Shown here: piece after piece, positions 33,330-45,090 of the stretch
Numbering within the stretch: position 1 is the stretch's first letter
Layout: each line of letters opens with the position of its first letter
NCBI GenBank assembly: GCA_900618795.1
Contig: UYJD01000014.1
Span: forward strand, 880,930 to 944,929
Direction: 5' to 3'
DNA from: Cyanodermella asteris
Taxonomy: Eukaryota; Ascomycota; Lecanoromycetes; Ostropales; Stictidaceae
Length of the DNA stretch: 64,000 nt
Notes under the pieces: generated by a model
Seen by the model: only the letters and a program-made list of their open reading frames with translations
Told to the model about the DNA's origin: nothing
Database searches by the model: none
Translations under genes and position numbers: made by a program

Positions 33330-35262
33330 TCATCGATCAGCCTGGCGGTTCTGCTGGGTTTGCACCTTGGTGCGTTTCTGTGCATCCTTCTTCCGAGCCT
33401 GATCTAGCAGGCCTGAAAGCTGACTTTGACTTCGCGAGTGGGTGAAGCTTGAGCCGATGCTGGCTTGCTGTTCCGCTCCGACCTCCACACTTGTCCGTCG
33501 ACTGGTCTCCGCTGACTCGGTGTCTGGCGGCCCGACGTCGAATGTGGCCCTGCTCTTGCCTGTGATGAATGACGTTGCGCGTCCGAACATCGACCGTCTT
33601 GAAGCAATTGTTGCCCCTGATTCAGTAGGTGTCATGGTTCCTGTGACTTGGAGGTTGCTTGATGACATGCTTGCTGGCCTGGACTTGGCCATTGCCGCGT
33701 TCACGCCTGCCCCCGAGGCCGAAAATGTCCTCCTCATATCAGACGACGACCCGTTGCCGTCGTCGAGGGCTACCCACTGACTTCTGGGGGCAAGCAGGCC
33801 GGCTGCCTCGCGATGTACATTTTCAGGCGATGTGATGCTCTCTAATGCTTGGTGATCTCTAGCTGTTCGGCGGAATGGCGACTCGGACACGGGAGAATGG
33901 GAACGAGATGCACACAATTCCAGCGCAGGAACGTGGGCGGAGGAATTCGATCGTGAAACACTCCGTAGCACCCCACCGTCAACGGGTTCGACGTCCTCTG
34001 AAGTTCGGCGAGTTGGCCGCAGGCCTGGCGAAGTAATCTTTCCTGTAATGGCCCCAGGCGTCTGCGAAGACTGGCGTCGACTAATGACAGGGCGTTTCCG
34101 AGCGGATGCGACGACGAATGACCCTTTCTTCTTGCCTCGCATACCAGAACTTGACCCTGTGCCGGACCCCGCTCTGACCATTTTCGCAGGTCCCGGTTGA
34201 ACCTGTATCAGTGATGAGCTTTCCGTGTAAGAGCCTACTACAGTGGTCGGTGACAGTTCAGGCTCTTCTACCGTACGGTCGACTTCCCGCCCGATGGCCT
34301 GCAGCCGGGGAGACGTCATTTGACGCTGGGATTCGACCTCGCCCAGGGACATGGGCTCGTCGTGGTCTGGATCAAACTCGCCACTTTTCCAACCAGGTGT
34401 TTGAATTCGAGCAGTCTTGTTAGAGGTACCATACTCCGAGCCGGGCTTCTTCAGGATAGGTGGCGGGCGGGAGCGCTCGCGTTCGGTCATCCCGCTGCTC
34501 TTTCTTGGGACGATTGTCTCGGTACTTGGGGTTTGTTGTGGGTTCGGCCTTTGCAACGGACCTTGCAATTGTCCCTCATCTCGTCCCTGGCGACCACGAT
34601 CTGGCGGCAGCCGACGAGCTTCTTGTGCTCGATGAATCATAGGGTATAACTTGCTATGGCGAGGTGACGAGGTCGGTGTTGTGCGAATTATGTTGCCTTG
34701 AGATATGTCTTCGAAAATGACGGCGACTTGAGTGCCTCGAATAGTTGTCCGTACGCGCTCACTCGACCAAATGCGCCAAAAGAAATTCTCCAGACGCCTA
34801 CCGACATCATTGGCTAGTAGTTTCTGTTTTGTCGAATAGGCTATGCAAAACCGTCAGCTTCTGCGCAGACCCTAGATCAAGGTCACAGCGAAATCACAGA
34901 CACCCGTTCATCTCGTGTACAGTCTGCAGCGATGTATCAATCGCCGAGCCACGAGCCGCCAAGCAGATGAGGGGCGTGAGCACAGATGTGACAGAACGTG
35001 ACCAGAATGATGGCAACAGAAATAGAGATCGGAGAGTTGGGTCAGCTCTGAATGGAGGAGCCAGTCATCTACAGTCATCGCAAAAGGTACGTACCTCTCC
35101 ATAGCTTTGCGAGTTCCTCAACGGTCAATGTGTCGATCCTCTCAATATCACCAGAAACGGCTGCGGTATTATTCCGGATGACGCCGGCTGTGATGTATCA
35201 GCAACGATGTCATTTAAGGAGCTGGTATCGACTGGCGTACTCGGAAAGTGGGCTTCGACCAT
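33330..35262 (-). CDS. areA GATA-like domain (DUF1752) protein
   Basis: Three-exon gene: 35262-35241, 35187-35095, 34840-33330; 541 residues, phases consistent. Introns are 53 nt (GTACGC...CACAG) and 254 nt (GTACGT...GCATAG). Only after joining does the conserved N-terminal domain appear: TVEELAKLWR|AYSTKQKLLANDVGRRLENFFWRIW, the short GATA-like/DUF1752 module found at the N-terminus of AreA-type and Mks1-like fungal regulators. It has no zinc finger. The rest is Ser/Pro/Arg-rich and disordered, with the segment GKKKGSFVVASARKRPVISR that I associate with these proteins, and a basic C-terminus. A role in nitrogen or stress signalling is a family-based guess. The single long frame alone starts late (34640) and misses the domain. 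Confidence 0.8.
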
Positions 35263-37216
35263 GACTTGATATCAGGCAGTCGACGCAGCTGGCGAAACAT
35301 GGTCCAAGGGAGATGGATGAAGGAGATCAGGCGGGGGATTTGGCGGACGTGAGCAGCAGTATGATGTTGAGCTGATGCTTCTCGTGGAATAGGCAAGATG
35401 GCGAGGACGCAGGCATGGCTCGGCTGAGGTAGTGGACTACCTCGAGCGAGGTGTGTAGGATTGTGATATCTGGCTAGGTCATGAACGGCAAGTCGAAGTT
35501 GAGGAGAGGCCGCGGCCTGGAATGCTGGGCTCGAGCGTCTGCCCTGAGCGCAAGGTAGTAAGCTGCGGCGTTGGAGTCGCCACAAAAGCGCGCAAGGCGT
35601 CGAAGAAAATTGCAAGTGGCCAGAGGTTTAGGGCATGATGGGGCCGGGTAGAGTCAGAAGTCACGAGGTGTAGTAAAGCAAGAAGAACGAAAAGGCAATG
35701 GGCGGTGTGAGCCTCGCCGCTTGGGCTCGAATGCGAGTGGCGCTGCGTGACGTCGAATGGAAGGAGCGACTGGGAGCCAGCAAATTCCTGAAAGGGAAAT
35801 AATTATTCTAACGTCTCGACTGCTACTACTAGTACGTAGTCCTGTTACTACTGCTGCTGCTCCATCACACTCACGACAGAACGGCAGACTGAGCACAGCA
35901 GGCGACGATGCAGCTCGACTGGTGAGGTGATGAGCCAGGTCGTTGACGTGTTATCGACCACAGCGAATGCCAGCTCGACTCAAGTTGGACTTCCCGTTTG
36001 CCCTATCTATTGCCCGCTCGGACCTTGGTTTGTCGCTCGTCGCCTCTAGCAGACAGGCTTTGACGTCCCGACGCACGCGTGTCTCGTGCCTGGCGGTGAG
36101 CATATATGCGACACCGTACCTTGATTCGGTTTTAAGCGTCCTCCACTGTATGCGACACGAATACACCTGGTACGGCTCTCAGTATCGCACGACCGGGGGC
36201 CGTTCACGACCCAGCCCTGGCCGCTTTCATGGTCGCCTACCTACGGAAGATTCTTCGTCCAGACAGCGTTATACCGATTCTGATACGAATCGGGGATCGT
36301 CAGACGCATGACTCGCGGCATCTACTTCCACCTGCCGACCTGGCCCTGCAGTCTGTGATGCTCTGATTGGTTGAGAATGCCGCCGATTCTAGCTCCAACG
36401 TTGGACTTGCGAAGCTATGCCGCAACGGCCTCCTTCTGGAAGCTGTGCCCCGGCGTCCTTCAACACCAAGCCCATGGACGGGGTTCCGCTTCGTTGCGTT
36501 GGCTCCGATTGCACAGGTGCTGCGTGGATTCAGCTACGCGTGCCATACTCGATGCCTGCCTAGAAGCATGCACTGGTCCTCGCAGTCTTCGGCATCAGCC
36601 AGCTGACCAAACAGGAATTGTTCCATGCTGTGGAAACGTGCCTCTCCGTGGTGGGCGTCATACCATAGTTCGGGTGTGGGTAAGCAGCCAAGCTATCATG
36701 TCCGTGCCCGGCCGTCGGTTCGGATCGCAGTGGCCTCCGGAATGAGGCCGGTCAGACTGATCTCGACTCGACAATCGCCCGTCGCTGTCGAGAGAAATGA
36801 CGGCTACAATGAGCTGCTAGCCGTTGATGCAACAACGTTTTCTACTTACAGCTACAAAGAAACCCGATGTCCCAACTTGGTCCGGCCCGAAGCCCGACCA
36901 TTGAAAGATTTGATGGCCGCGTGAGAGAAAATAAATGGCGCTCGCCTATGAAAAGGCGGGCACAAAATGTGACCGTTTCACCGGGGGGCGCTGCGATTGG
37001 AGTTTCCATGGCTTGGCCCGTCGAACGATGCCCCGCCAGTCTTGCTTCCACAGCTTGGCCACGTGTCGCCCCACGGCACATCGAGCACTAGGCGGTCGTG
37101 GAATCAAATACCGCTCGGCTTTGGAACAGCTGCATCTGGCATGCAGAGACGACGAGTGGATGTGCACGTGCTAATGCTATCTAATGTTCTTATCATCCAG
37201 ACATTCTTTGTAGTCA
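35263..37216. other. Gene-poor interval, 1.95 kb
   Basis: No supported gene on either strand. Several 70-130 residue frames overlap each other and lack recognisable motifs. Upstream region of the GATA-like gene; downstream of the Mte1-like gene. Confidence 0.5.
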
Positions 37217-39196
37217 TCATACGTCAAGGAGGGTAACCAATGCCTTCGAGTCGCCCGGCCCCCATCCAAAAAGGTCGAAAGCCTCCCTACTCCACGGCCC
37301 CTTTCTTGCTAGCGGGTCGTTGGCAGCGATCGCCTGTGGCGGACCTGCATTCTTGCCAGCCTGGTCTGAAATCGTCTTCTTAAGAGGACTCCTTCTGCTG
37401 GGAACTGCTTCAGGTGGATGTCGAGCTGGTTCGGTCTGAATCCTGTGAAAAGGTGCACGCTTGGGACTTCCTTGGACCATGCGTGCATTTGCTAAGGCAA
37501 TGACCGCCGACAGGCCTTTACGGGGCTCAGGCGGTTCAGCAACTCCATCTGGAACAACTTTGCTTTGGTCTGCTGCAGTCTGTATGGCCCGTCGGCGTCT
37601 AGTGGCCACCAGAGTACGGTCTAGCTCTGCCAGATCGGCCAAAGTAGGTGCGTCGTCAGTGGCAAACGTGTCCTCCACTGCAGGTAGGCCATGTTCCGGT
37701 AGCCTTTCATGAATAGGGGACAAGTCGTCGAATTGCATACCGTCTTCGTTGTCCAGATTTGGCGTATCGAATTCTGCAGCAATCCAGCTATTGGTTGAAC
37801 GCTGGTTGGCATTATTTTGTGAGTCATTGGGCAGTGCTGTATTGATGCTTTCGTGGTGTTGCTGTTCTGCGTTCGTCTCAAATGCAGGATACTCAGCTTC
37901 TCTTTGTGATGATGTCGGTTCGACTTGCTCCTCAGGTATAGACACCGCGGAGGTTCCTGTCAACTCTGCCTGCCGGTTAGATCTGTTCACTTCCGTGATC
38001 GATATCGAATGTTGCTTGTCCGGGTTCGTGGATTGCGCTCTCGACCGTCCACGCCTAGGTTCATAGTCAGATGGCAGCAGTTCTCGATACATCAACTTTC
38101 GTCTAGGTTGACCAGAAGCGGGCCTTAGCGTATTTGTTGGTTTCTCTCGAAGTACGTTCGACCGCCTCCCCTGCTCTATGGCAGGCTTCGACTCGGATGG
38201 CATTTGCGACATTATACAGGCTTTCCTTGGAGCAGGCCTGCCCTCTTCGACCGTATCAGGCTCGATACTCCTTTCCATGGTAACAGGCGCTGTGCTTAAC
38301 TTGGACTTGCGCGCTGCCGGGGTCTTCGAAGCGGTCGAAGACCGTCGGATAGGACGATCCGGCGTGTATTCAATCGAGATCTCGTCGTCACTCTCGATAA
38401 GGATCGGTTCTGTAGAGCCATTTGGAGCAATCTCGGGCGCAATACTTCTCAAGCCTTTCGATCTCGTTTTGCCTGTCTGTTGAGCTGCTTTGGCCTTGCT
38501 GGGTGTTTTCGGGGCGTCAATGTGGTCGAGTAATCTTTGTCGCTTCCTCGGCCGGCTGCTATCCTCTACAACCGTTGGTGCTTGTTGATCGGCTCCTCCT
38601 GGGACTCCACACATTATTATTGGTTCTCTCCCGAAATGTACATCTGGCGATGTAGCATGTCGCATATCATACGGCGACTCCGGCATTCGCGCCCTGCCCA
38701 GTACCACTCTCGGTGTTTTCAGTATCTCGCTCAAAGTCTTCGGCCGCTGTCCCTGCATCATCGCCGGCGCAATATTCGTCGTCCTAGGCCCTGATCCACG
38801 CGGTCCTATTGTAGTCACGGCTTTTAACGGCGAATGCATCGACGATGCAGCATATCCGCTCCTGTTGGGCTCCTTGCTCGCGATCACACCGCTGACATCC
38901 TGCTCTTTGCTTCCCAGCGGATCCTGGACATCGACTAGCACGCCCTGCTGCAGTCGCAGCTCCTCGCCTTCGGCAAAATCATGCTGCTTCTGCCAATGCG
39001 CATCCCCGATTCGGTTCCTCGACTCATCATAGACCATAATCCTCTTGTTGAAGGTGTGATAGGTGAGAAAGCCATCTTGCCAACGCTTCGCTTTTCGCTT
39101 CAAATCGTGAGTGAACATGCATCGGAATTCATGGACTTCGGCGGTGTTTTGGGTGCGTGGGATTGCAAGCGATGAGGTGACGCTGGCAGCGCCCAT
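37217..39196 (-). CDS. Mte1/Dbl2/ZGRF1-type DNA repair protein (DUF2439)
   Basis: 659-residue nuclear protein with an N-terminal DUF2439/ZGRF1-like domain (about residues 18-100): EVHEFRCMFTHDLKRKAKRW, DGFLTYHTFNKRIMVYDESR, GDAHWQKQHDFAEGEELRLQ. In yeast Mte1 and fission yeast Dbl2 this family binds Mph1/Fml1 helicase and acts at D-loops and stalled forks. The middle is long, polar and disordered with many basic SP/TP sites. The C-terminus ends with the family's GPWSREAFDLFGWGPGD. ATG 39196 (MGAASVTSSLAIP) is preferred: the frame upstream opens with GTG only, and the homologous start lies just before LAIP. No introns needed. Confidence 0.88.
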   Translation of the reverse strand: MGAASVTSSLAIPRTQNTAEVHEFRCMFTHDLKRKAKRWQDGFLTYHTFNKRIMVYDESRNRIGDAHWQKQHDFAEGEELRLQQGVLVDVQDPLGSKEQDVSGVIASKEPNRSGYAASSMHSPLKAVTTIGPRGSGPRTTNIAPAMMQGQRPKTLSEILKTPRVVLGRARMPESPYDMRHATSPDVHFGREPIIMCGVPGGADQQAPTVVEDSSRPRKRQRLLDHIDAPKTPSKAKAAQQTGKTRSKGLRSIAPEIAPNGSTEPILIESDDEISIEYTPDRPIRRSSTASKTPAARKSKLSTAPVTMERSIEPDTVEEGRPAPRKACIMSQMPSESKPAIEQGRRSNVLREKPTNTLRPASGQPRRKLMYRELLPSDYEPRRGRSRAQSTNPDKQHSISITEVNRSNRQAELTGTSAVSIPEEQVEPTSSQREAEYPAFETNAEQQHHESINTALPNDSQNNANQRSTNSWIAAEFDTPNLDNEDGMQFDDLSPIHERLPEHGLPAVEDTFATDDAPTLADLAELDRTLVATRRRRAIQTAADQSKVVPDGVAEPPEPRKGLSAVIALANARMVQGSPKRAPFHRIQTEPARHPPEAVPSRRSPLKKTISDQAGKNAGPPQAIAANDPLARKGPWSREAFDLFGWGPGDSKALVTLLDV

Positions 39197-40794
39197 GACG
39201 AGGGCTCCGATAGCAAGCGCAAAATTGGATGTTGAAGAAATCCAAGTGCTTTTGTACGGATGCAAGTCGTCGCATATGCTGCGCGGAGCGGGTATGAAGT
39301 CGGCTGCTGGGTGACGCGCTGACCCGCTCGATGCAACGCGTAGATTGATCCGCGCGGGCACGTGATCATATTTCAGCCAGGAAAGGCTTCACCACCAAGC
39401 TCATCCAAGCTTTGGCCGGGTAAGTGCGGCGTTTCAGAAAGCGAGCAGGTTTCTGACAGGCTTCTACTCATGTACTGTTTGCAATGTATGAGGTGCTAAT
39501 ACGTGATGCAATCATTACCGCAATTGTTCGGCAGGATCCTCGAGGCTATGAGTGTGCCTTCGCAGGATGCATGGGCGATGAGTTGCCATTGCCCTCAAAG
39601 CATCTTGTTCGACAATCGTCCTTCAAAATCGAGATCTCTGTACGCGATAGCTCGAGCTGAACTTGCAATGAGCTTATATGAGCATCGATCCTTAGACTGC
39701 GGAACAAGACCTGTGTGGTCCATACTAGTCTTTTTTTGTGTCGAGCCCGCGCATCACATCCAACCAAGTTGCCGACTGACTTATGCGTACGAGCAAAGAG
39801 GATCGCTCGAGGTGAGTCAGCGAGGGAGTTACGACATCATAAACAACGCGAAGAGTTGCCCCTCGCTGCTATACGTGCACGACGCCGAACTTAACAAACC
39901 TAAGAGAACAGAATTCCCAGGTTCACGGCGTCCCGGCGGAGGGGCTTGAGAGCCTCGGAAGATGACTTTGGTGCGGCCAGACGCCGCAAAGCCAACACGG
40001 CGCCACGACAGTCGCACCTCAATTTCGAGCACCGCAACAGGCCAGGAATACACAAGTCCTGACAAGCTCAGGTCTGAAAGAAGCCATTGCCGTCAGCTTG
40101 CGGCTGAAGCACCAACTCCTTCCCGCGCGACTGAGATGGCTAGGTCGCCTGATCCAGGCTAGCTGAGCGAGTCATCGCAGGGGCGTCAACGCATCCTTGT
40201 CTACTGGATAGTGGTTCTCTCAGTTGTCAGGTGCGTTCCAGACGAGAAACTCAACCTCATATTCCTGCAGTATGGTGTCCGCCAGGTTTGCAATACGTGC
40301 AAGAAGCCGCAAATGTACGCGATGCATGAGATGGGACCATAAACCTTGGATCGAGCCATGAAAAGCCTCTAGAATGCCATCTAGCGTAGGGCAGCCGCCC
40401 GAGAATATGGTAAGATGCCCACTGTGGACGTTTGGGGATGCTTTTCGAGGTCAAGATCTCCAAGCAATGCTGTCATCTCATTGTACGGAACTTCCCCAGA
40501 TCTACCCCGGATCGACACTGCTCAATTTTGTGCCACGTGCGGGGAGAGCGTCTCAGAAGCCTAGACCACTTTACATGCCGTCTCGAAGGTGAGCTGAAAG
40601 GACGCGTGCCTAATGTCGAGTGGTCTTGCCGCCAGTAACGAGCTAATCGTTCGGCACTTGGGCTGACCTGTGCTAGGCTAGCCTTGAGTCGGCACGAGTA
40701 CAAGAACATGGTTACTTCCTGATCATCTTGCTCTGACTCCTTCATATCCTTTTGACCAAGCCAGCCGAAGATCTCGTCAAGTTGCACCTTCATC
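39197..40794. other. Intergenic region with possible degenerate coding remnant
   Basis: 1.6 kb. Minus-strand 40438-40220 reads as a protein-like, Leu-rich stretch (TLDGILEAFHGSIQGLW, RLLARIANLADTILQEYEVE) ending in TGA. More coding-like pieces in other frames lie up to about 40620 (FQLTFETACKVV, NEMTALLGDLDLEKHPQ), separated by stops. The family is not recognised. The remainder shows nothing. Confidence 0.35.
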
Positions 40795-42595
40795 ATGGAC
40801 CACCATCACGACAAGATCTCCGACGCAGAGAGCGGCACGAACGAGAAGCACGCTATCGAGACGACCACCGGCAGCCCCCTTAGTACAGCCAAGTCTGCCA
40901 GCGAAGTCCCCTGGACGGCCACGCGTGTGATAGCCATCATCTCACTATGCTTGGTATACGTCGGTATGTTCTGTCTGTCTTGACAGGAGAGCGAAGACTG
41001 ATGATGCTCCCAATAGGTGCCCAATCTATCCTGTACATGACCGGTGGGAGCCTATCGTACATTGGCGCGAGCATCAACACCCAGTACCCCAATTGGCTGC
41101 TGACTGCCAACACGCTTGCTGTCACCTCCATCTGCCCATTCGTGGGATATGTCACTGATCTCCTCGGCCGTCGCTGGATCGCCATCTTCGGCTCTCTTAT
41201 GCTTGTGGTTGCCAGTGTGGTGCAGGCAACTTCGATGACTCTGGGCTCGTCAGTCGTTGCACAGAGTCTAGGTGGAATTGGTGCCGGTATATGCGAGCTC
41301 ACAGCATTGGCTGGAGTTGCCGAAATCACTCGTAAGTGCAAGTGTTTTTCGTTCCAACTGTGTCGACTAGCTGACCCAGAGCCTTAGCTGTCCGCTGGCG
41401 AGGAGTGACTCTGGCCGTCGTCACTTTTTCTATCCTACCTTTCATCCCATACATTCTCTACATTGAAGAGCTTCATGCCCATTCGACCTGGCGATGGGCT
41501 CTTGGAATCGCCGCTATCTGGAACGGCATTGGCACAATTGGCATAATCTTTTGCTACCACCCTCCTGCACGCCACAACGTGGACGGGCTTACCAAGGGCC
41601 AGATCCTGGGCCGTATCGACTGGGGGGGCGCTTTTCTCAGCATCTCCGGTGTCACATTGTTCCTTGTCGGCTTGCAATACGGTGGGTACCAGGCTCCGTG
41701 GACTAGCGCCACCACACTTGCCCCTTTGATCATCGGCATCGTCCTCATAATCGCGTTCGGCGTGTATGAGGTCTTTGTACCGACCGCTCCCATGGTTCCG
41801 TCCGCCATCTTCAAGGGACAGCGTGTCGTTCTCATGGCATACATCATTGTCTTCATTGCAGGTGCCGAGTTCTATAGTATCCTAGGATTCTTCCCTCTGA
41901 TGTTGCAAAAAGTATGGCCTGCTAGCCCAGAGATCACGGGACTTCGTGGAGTCTGGTACCCATTGGCTATCCTTATTGGAGCTTGCGTCATCAGCTATCT
42001 GATGTCGTATACTCGGGGCCACGTCATGCCGATGTTCGTCTTCTGCTCTTGCCTCATGACCGCATTTGGTGGGGCTTTGGTCACAGCAACTCCCTTCAAT
42101 CCTGGCGAGTCCGTCGCGTTCGCCACACTTTGCAGTCTGGGGATCGGAGGCGTCATCGTCCCGGCATTAACACTGGCCCTTTACGCCTGTCCGGATGAGT
42201 ATATTGGTACTACTGCTGCGTTATCTCTTGCAGTCCGTTTCCTCGGCGGTTCAATTGGAACGACCATTTACTACAACATCTTCAACAGCAGCTTCATGAC
42301 GAATTTTCCGGCATTTGTCGTCCCGGCAGTTGTTCAGGCCGGTCTCCCAATGTCATCCGTCGAGCCGTTCGTGACCGCTTTGGCAGCCGATCCCGCAGCG
42401 GCATTGCAGGTCCCCGGCGTCACAATGGAGATTCTGCAGATCGGTGGTCTTCAGGCACAGTGGGCTCTCACAGAGAGCTTAAAGGGTGTCTGGTATGCGA
42501 GCATTGCCTTTGGTGCTGTGGCCATCATTGCTAGCTGCTTCATTCCGAACATCAGGAAGTACATGACGAATCGTGTTGCTGTTGATATTCACTAG
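40795..42595 (+). CDS. MFS transporter, Tri12/trichothecene-efflux-pump type
   Basis: 563-residue plasma-membrane efflux carrier from three exons: 40795-40963, 41017-41331, 41388-42595. The introns (53 and 56 nt) have GTATGT and GTAAGT donors; phases fit. The N-terminus is His/Asp/Glu-rich and cytosolic. Loop 2-3 motif A-like VGYVTDLLGRRWIAIFG, then QSLGGIGAGICELTALAGVA, EITPVRWRGVTLAVV, and DWGGAFLSISGVTLFLVGLQ typical of the Tri12 (PF06609) family. About 13-14 hydrophobic helices. Substrate unknown; family members export mycotoxins or siderophores. It is convergent with the broken CoA-transferase gene 0.5 kb downstream. Confidence 0.9.
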
Positions 42596-43086
42596 TACGA
42601 CCGGCGCGGGGGTATTAATATTGTGACCTCTGGCGATATATGAATGGCTTTCTTAGTATCTATAGATGTTCAATGATACTGAATTGTTGCCAAAAATTCC
42701 GCGCAAAAAAGGAAAAAAAGGAAAAAAAGGTGGAGAAGAGCCTGTTCTGATTGTGCATCCTCAGAAAGTGGATCTTCGCAGTCTATGAGACGTTACGCAT
42801 AAGGGCTTTAGATGGTGTCTCACTAACAAAGTGCACGCCTCGGCTAGTAGATGTGGAGACTTTGGCTCGAGAATGCGCTTTTTCGTTCGGTCATGCTTCG
42901 TCTTGGCACGAAAATTGATTCTTGGATGCCGTTGGAGCGATTCTGGCAAGAATTTCCTGATATCGTAACTGGACTTGACAGGAAGTTCATGCTCCGTGAG
43001 TCTGAGCTGGCGAAGCTCGATATCATGTGGACGTCTGGCCTGTCCCTTCAAGCCTCCGAGTCTCCAAGTGGTTCGATTTGACCTGG
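42596..43086. other. Intergenic region, convergent genes
   Basis: 491 bp between the MFS and CoA-transferase stops. Contains an A-rich GGAAAAAAA-type triplicate at about 42705-42730. No gene. Confidence 0.5.
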
Positions 43087-45076
43087 TCAAGCCACGACTT
43101 CCACCGAGAGATCAGCGGGCCATCGCGGTTGATCTACTCCGTTCGTTCGTGTGCCGATCTTGTAACCTGGTTGCACCGGTCCTTCGGGATATCGCAGGAC
43201 TGGTGCAACATGTCTGACAGTCGTTGACAGATGCGGAATTGGGGTCTCCGTGAAGAACTCGGGCCGCATAAGGACCTGACCGTCCTTCTTCAATAACAGG
43301 GGGAGCAAGGTCGGTATGCTCTCCGACATGGACTGGTGGTGACGGAACTTGAGGTTGTCATGTCTCCGCCAGACCTCCTTCCAGACGTCCTCTGGGTATT
43401 CGCCGACGCTATCAATGAGCCAACGTGAGTAGTAGTTGAGAGCGACCTGCCTCAATGTCAGCGAGCTCTCATTTCCTGCTTGTTATCACCTACATCGATG
43501 GTGTATGATCCGCCGGTTTCCGCACGTTAGATCAAAGCAGCCAATACTGCGCAGGCACCGCTCACACCAGTGCAGAAATCGCTGTTGGGGAAGATTGGCG
43601 TTACGGGCTCGTCAAATCCCATGGCTCGCCCATAACCGAACGAGACTCCACAATTCTGGGCCACGTCAGCATTCGAAAGTCACCGAACGTGGGTGCACTT
43701 ACGGCATCACTGATTTGCTGCCATCCTGTGATGTCCTTCCATGGGCCATTCCACCCGAAGCAATTTTCCCGCACATATATGATTCCACATTTGCGGGTGC
43801 GGCACATTTCCAGGATGTCATCCTGTCCGAAGCCATATTTGTCCAAGACGCCGGGCCGATAGCCTTGGACCACTACGTCCGCATCGAGAATGAGTTTGCG
43901 AAGTCGTTCTCGGTTTGTCTCATCTCGAAGATCCAATATCGTGTTCCATTTGCCGCTATTCAAGTCGATATGCAAAGCGGAGAAATCTGGCTGGTGGGGT
44001 GCGACAACGCGCATCACACTTGCTACCCTGTGATTAGTGCAAAGGTTAGGATCATGGCTCGCGCAGGAACTCACCACCAAGCTCTGCCAGGTCACGGGTG
44101 ATCGCCGGCGCAGCAATGACTCTAGTGAGATCAACAATCTTGAGACCCGCAAGTGGTCTTTGCACAGTCGATGGAAGAGCAGTCTCAGGCCACCAGCATG
44201 GCGGCTGCTCGGTATTGGCAACGGGGTGAATCTCGAAGAGACCGACGTGCTCATTAGCCTTGCCGTGTTCTGAGAGCCGGTATTCTTCTGGTCTTAGACA
44301 GACACAACCAGCTTGATGGGCCTCGCCTATGGTTTTCCGAAAGACCTCTTCCGATGTCAATTTGGATACAGCCTCAATTAGAGGCTGCTTCGTTTGCTCC
44401 AAACCGGTGGTCGGATTTTGGACCGGAAGTCCCAATGCCTTCAGTGTGGGATCAGGATTCATTGAGCCTGCCCGATACCAATCAGCAGCGGACACAATTC
44501 GAACAGCAACTGGATGGGCATACCATGTACATGGAAGTATTTCCCGTCTTTGCACTTGTATATGTTAGTAGCCGCTCGACGATAGAGGGATCCCTCCATG
44601 TCGTGGATGTCCCAGCTCGGGAACATGGACTCGATGGTCTCTTTCTGTTCACCCGCAAAGGACGCAAGTGCCGTGATGTTCTTGCCGTGGGGATCGAGAG
44701 TCCACAGAAGCGGGCTCATGAAGAACAGCTGGGCATGGTCTCTGATATGATGGAAGCGATCAGCTTGTAGTGATTCACGGCAGGTTCGCAGTAGACCTTA
44801 CGTGTTTATAGAAACCTTCGCAGGCCCTACACCGTACTTGCGCTTGATGAGAGCATTAATGAGGAGTGCTTGGTAGCCCTTCAGAGCGGATATGCTCTCG
44901 GCAAATCGCCAATTGATTGGCACAGATGGCAGCTTTGAGCCCTCAAATGAGACCGAGTGGGCGTCTCCTTGGACGTCCGTCGGGATGTACTTGCTGTTTA
45001 GTGGATTGTTCAAAATGCCATCTCGAAGGAGCTTCTTGGTCTCATCCTGGATAGAATAGTCTTGTACCGACGTCAT
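43087..45076 (-). pseudogene. CoA-transferase family III gene with in-frame TAA
   Basis: CaiB/BaiF-type (formyl-CoA-transferase family) fungal protein. Six exons: 45076-44802, 44741-44524, 44467-44075, 44022-43703, 43655-43494, 43446-43087; introns 60, 56, 52, 47 and 47 nt, all phases consistent. Joined, it matches the family end to end: PSVPINWRFAESISALKGY, INTDHAQLFFMSPLL, NIYKCKDGKYFHVHGSMNP, KIVDLTRVIAAPAITRDLAE, VVVQGYRPGVLDKYGFG, GIIYVRENCFGWNGPW, DEPVTPIFPNSDFCTG, VALNYYSRWLIDS. Exon 5 holds a TAA at 43527-43529 where the family has Glu (AALI-stop-RAETGG). Everything before and after is intact, so this is a recent nonsense allele, an assembly error, or recoding. Substrate unknown. Confidence 0.85.
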
Positions 45077-45090
45077 TGCGAGAGGCGAGC

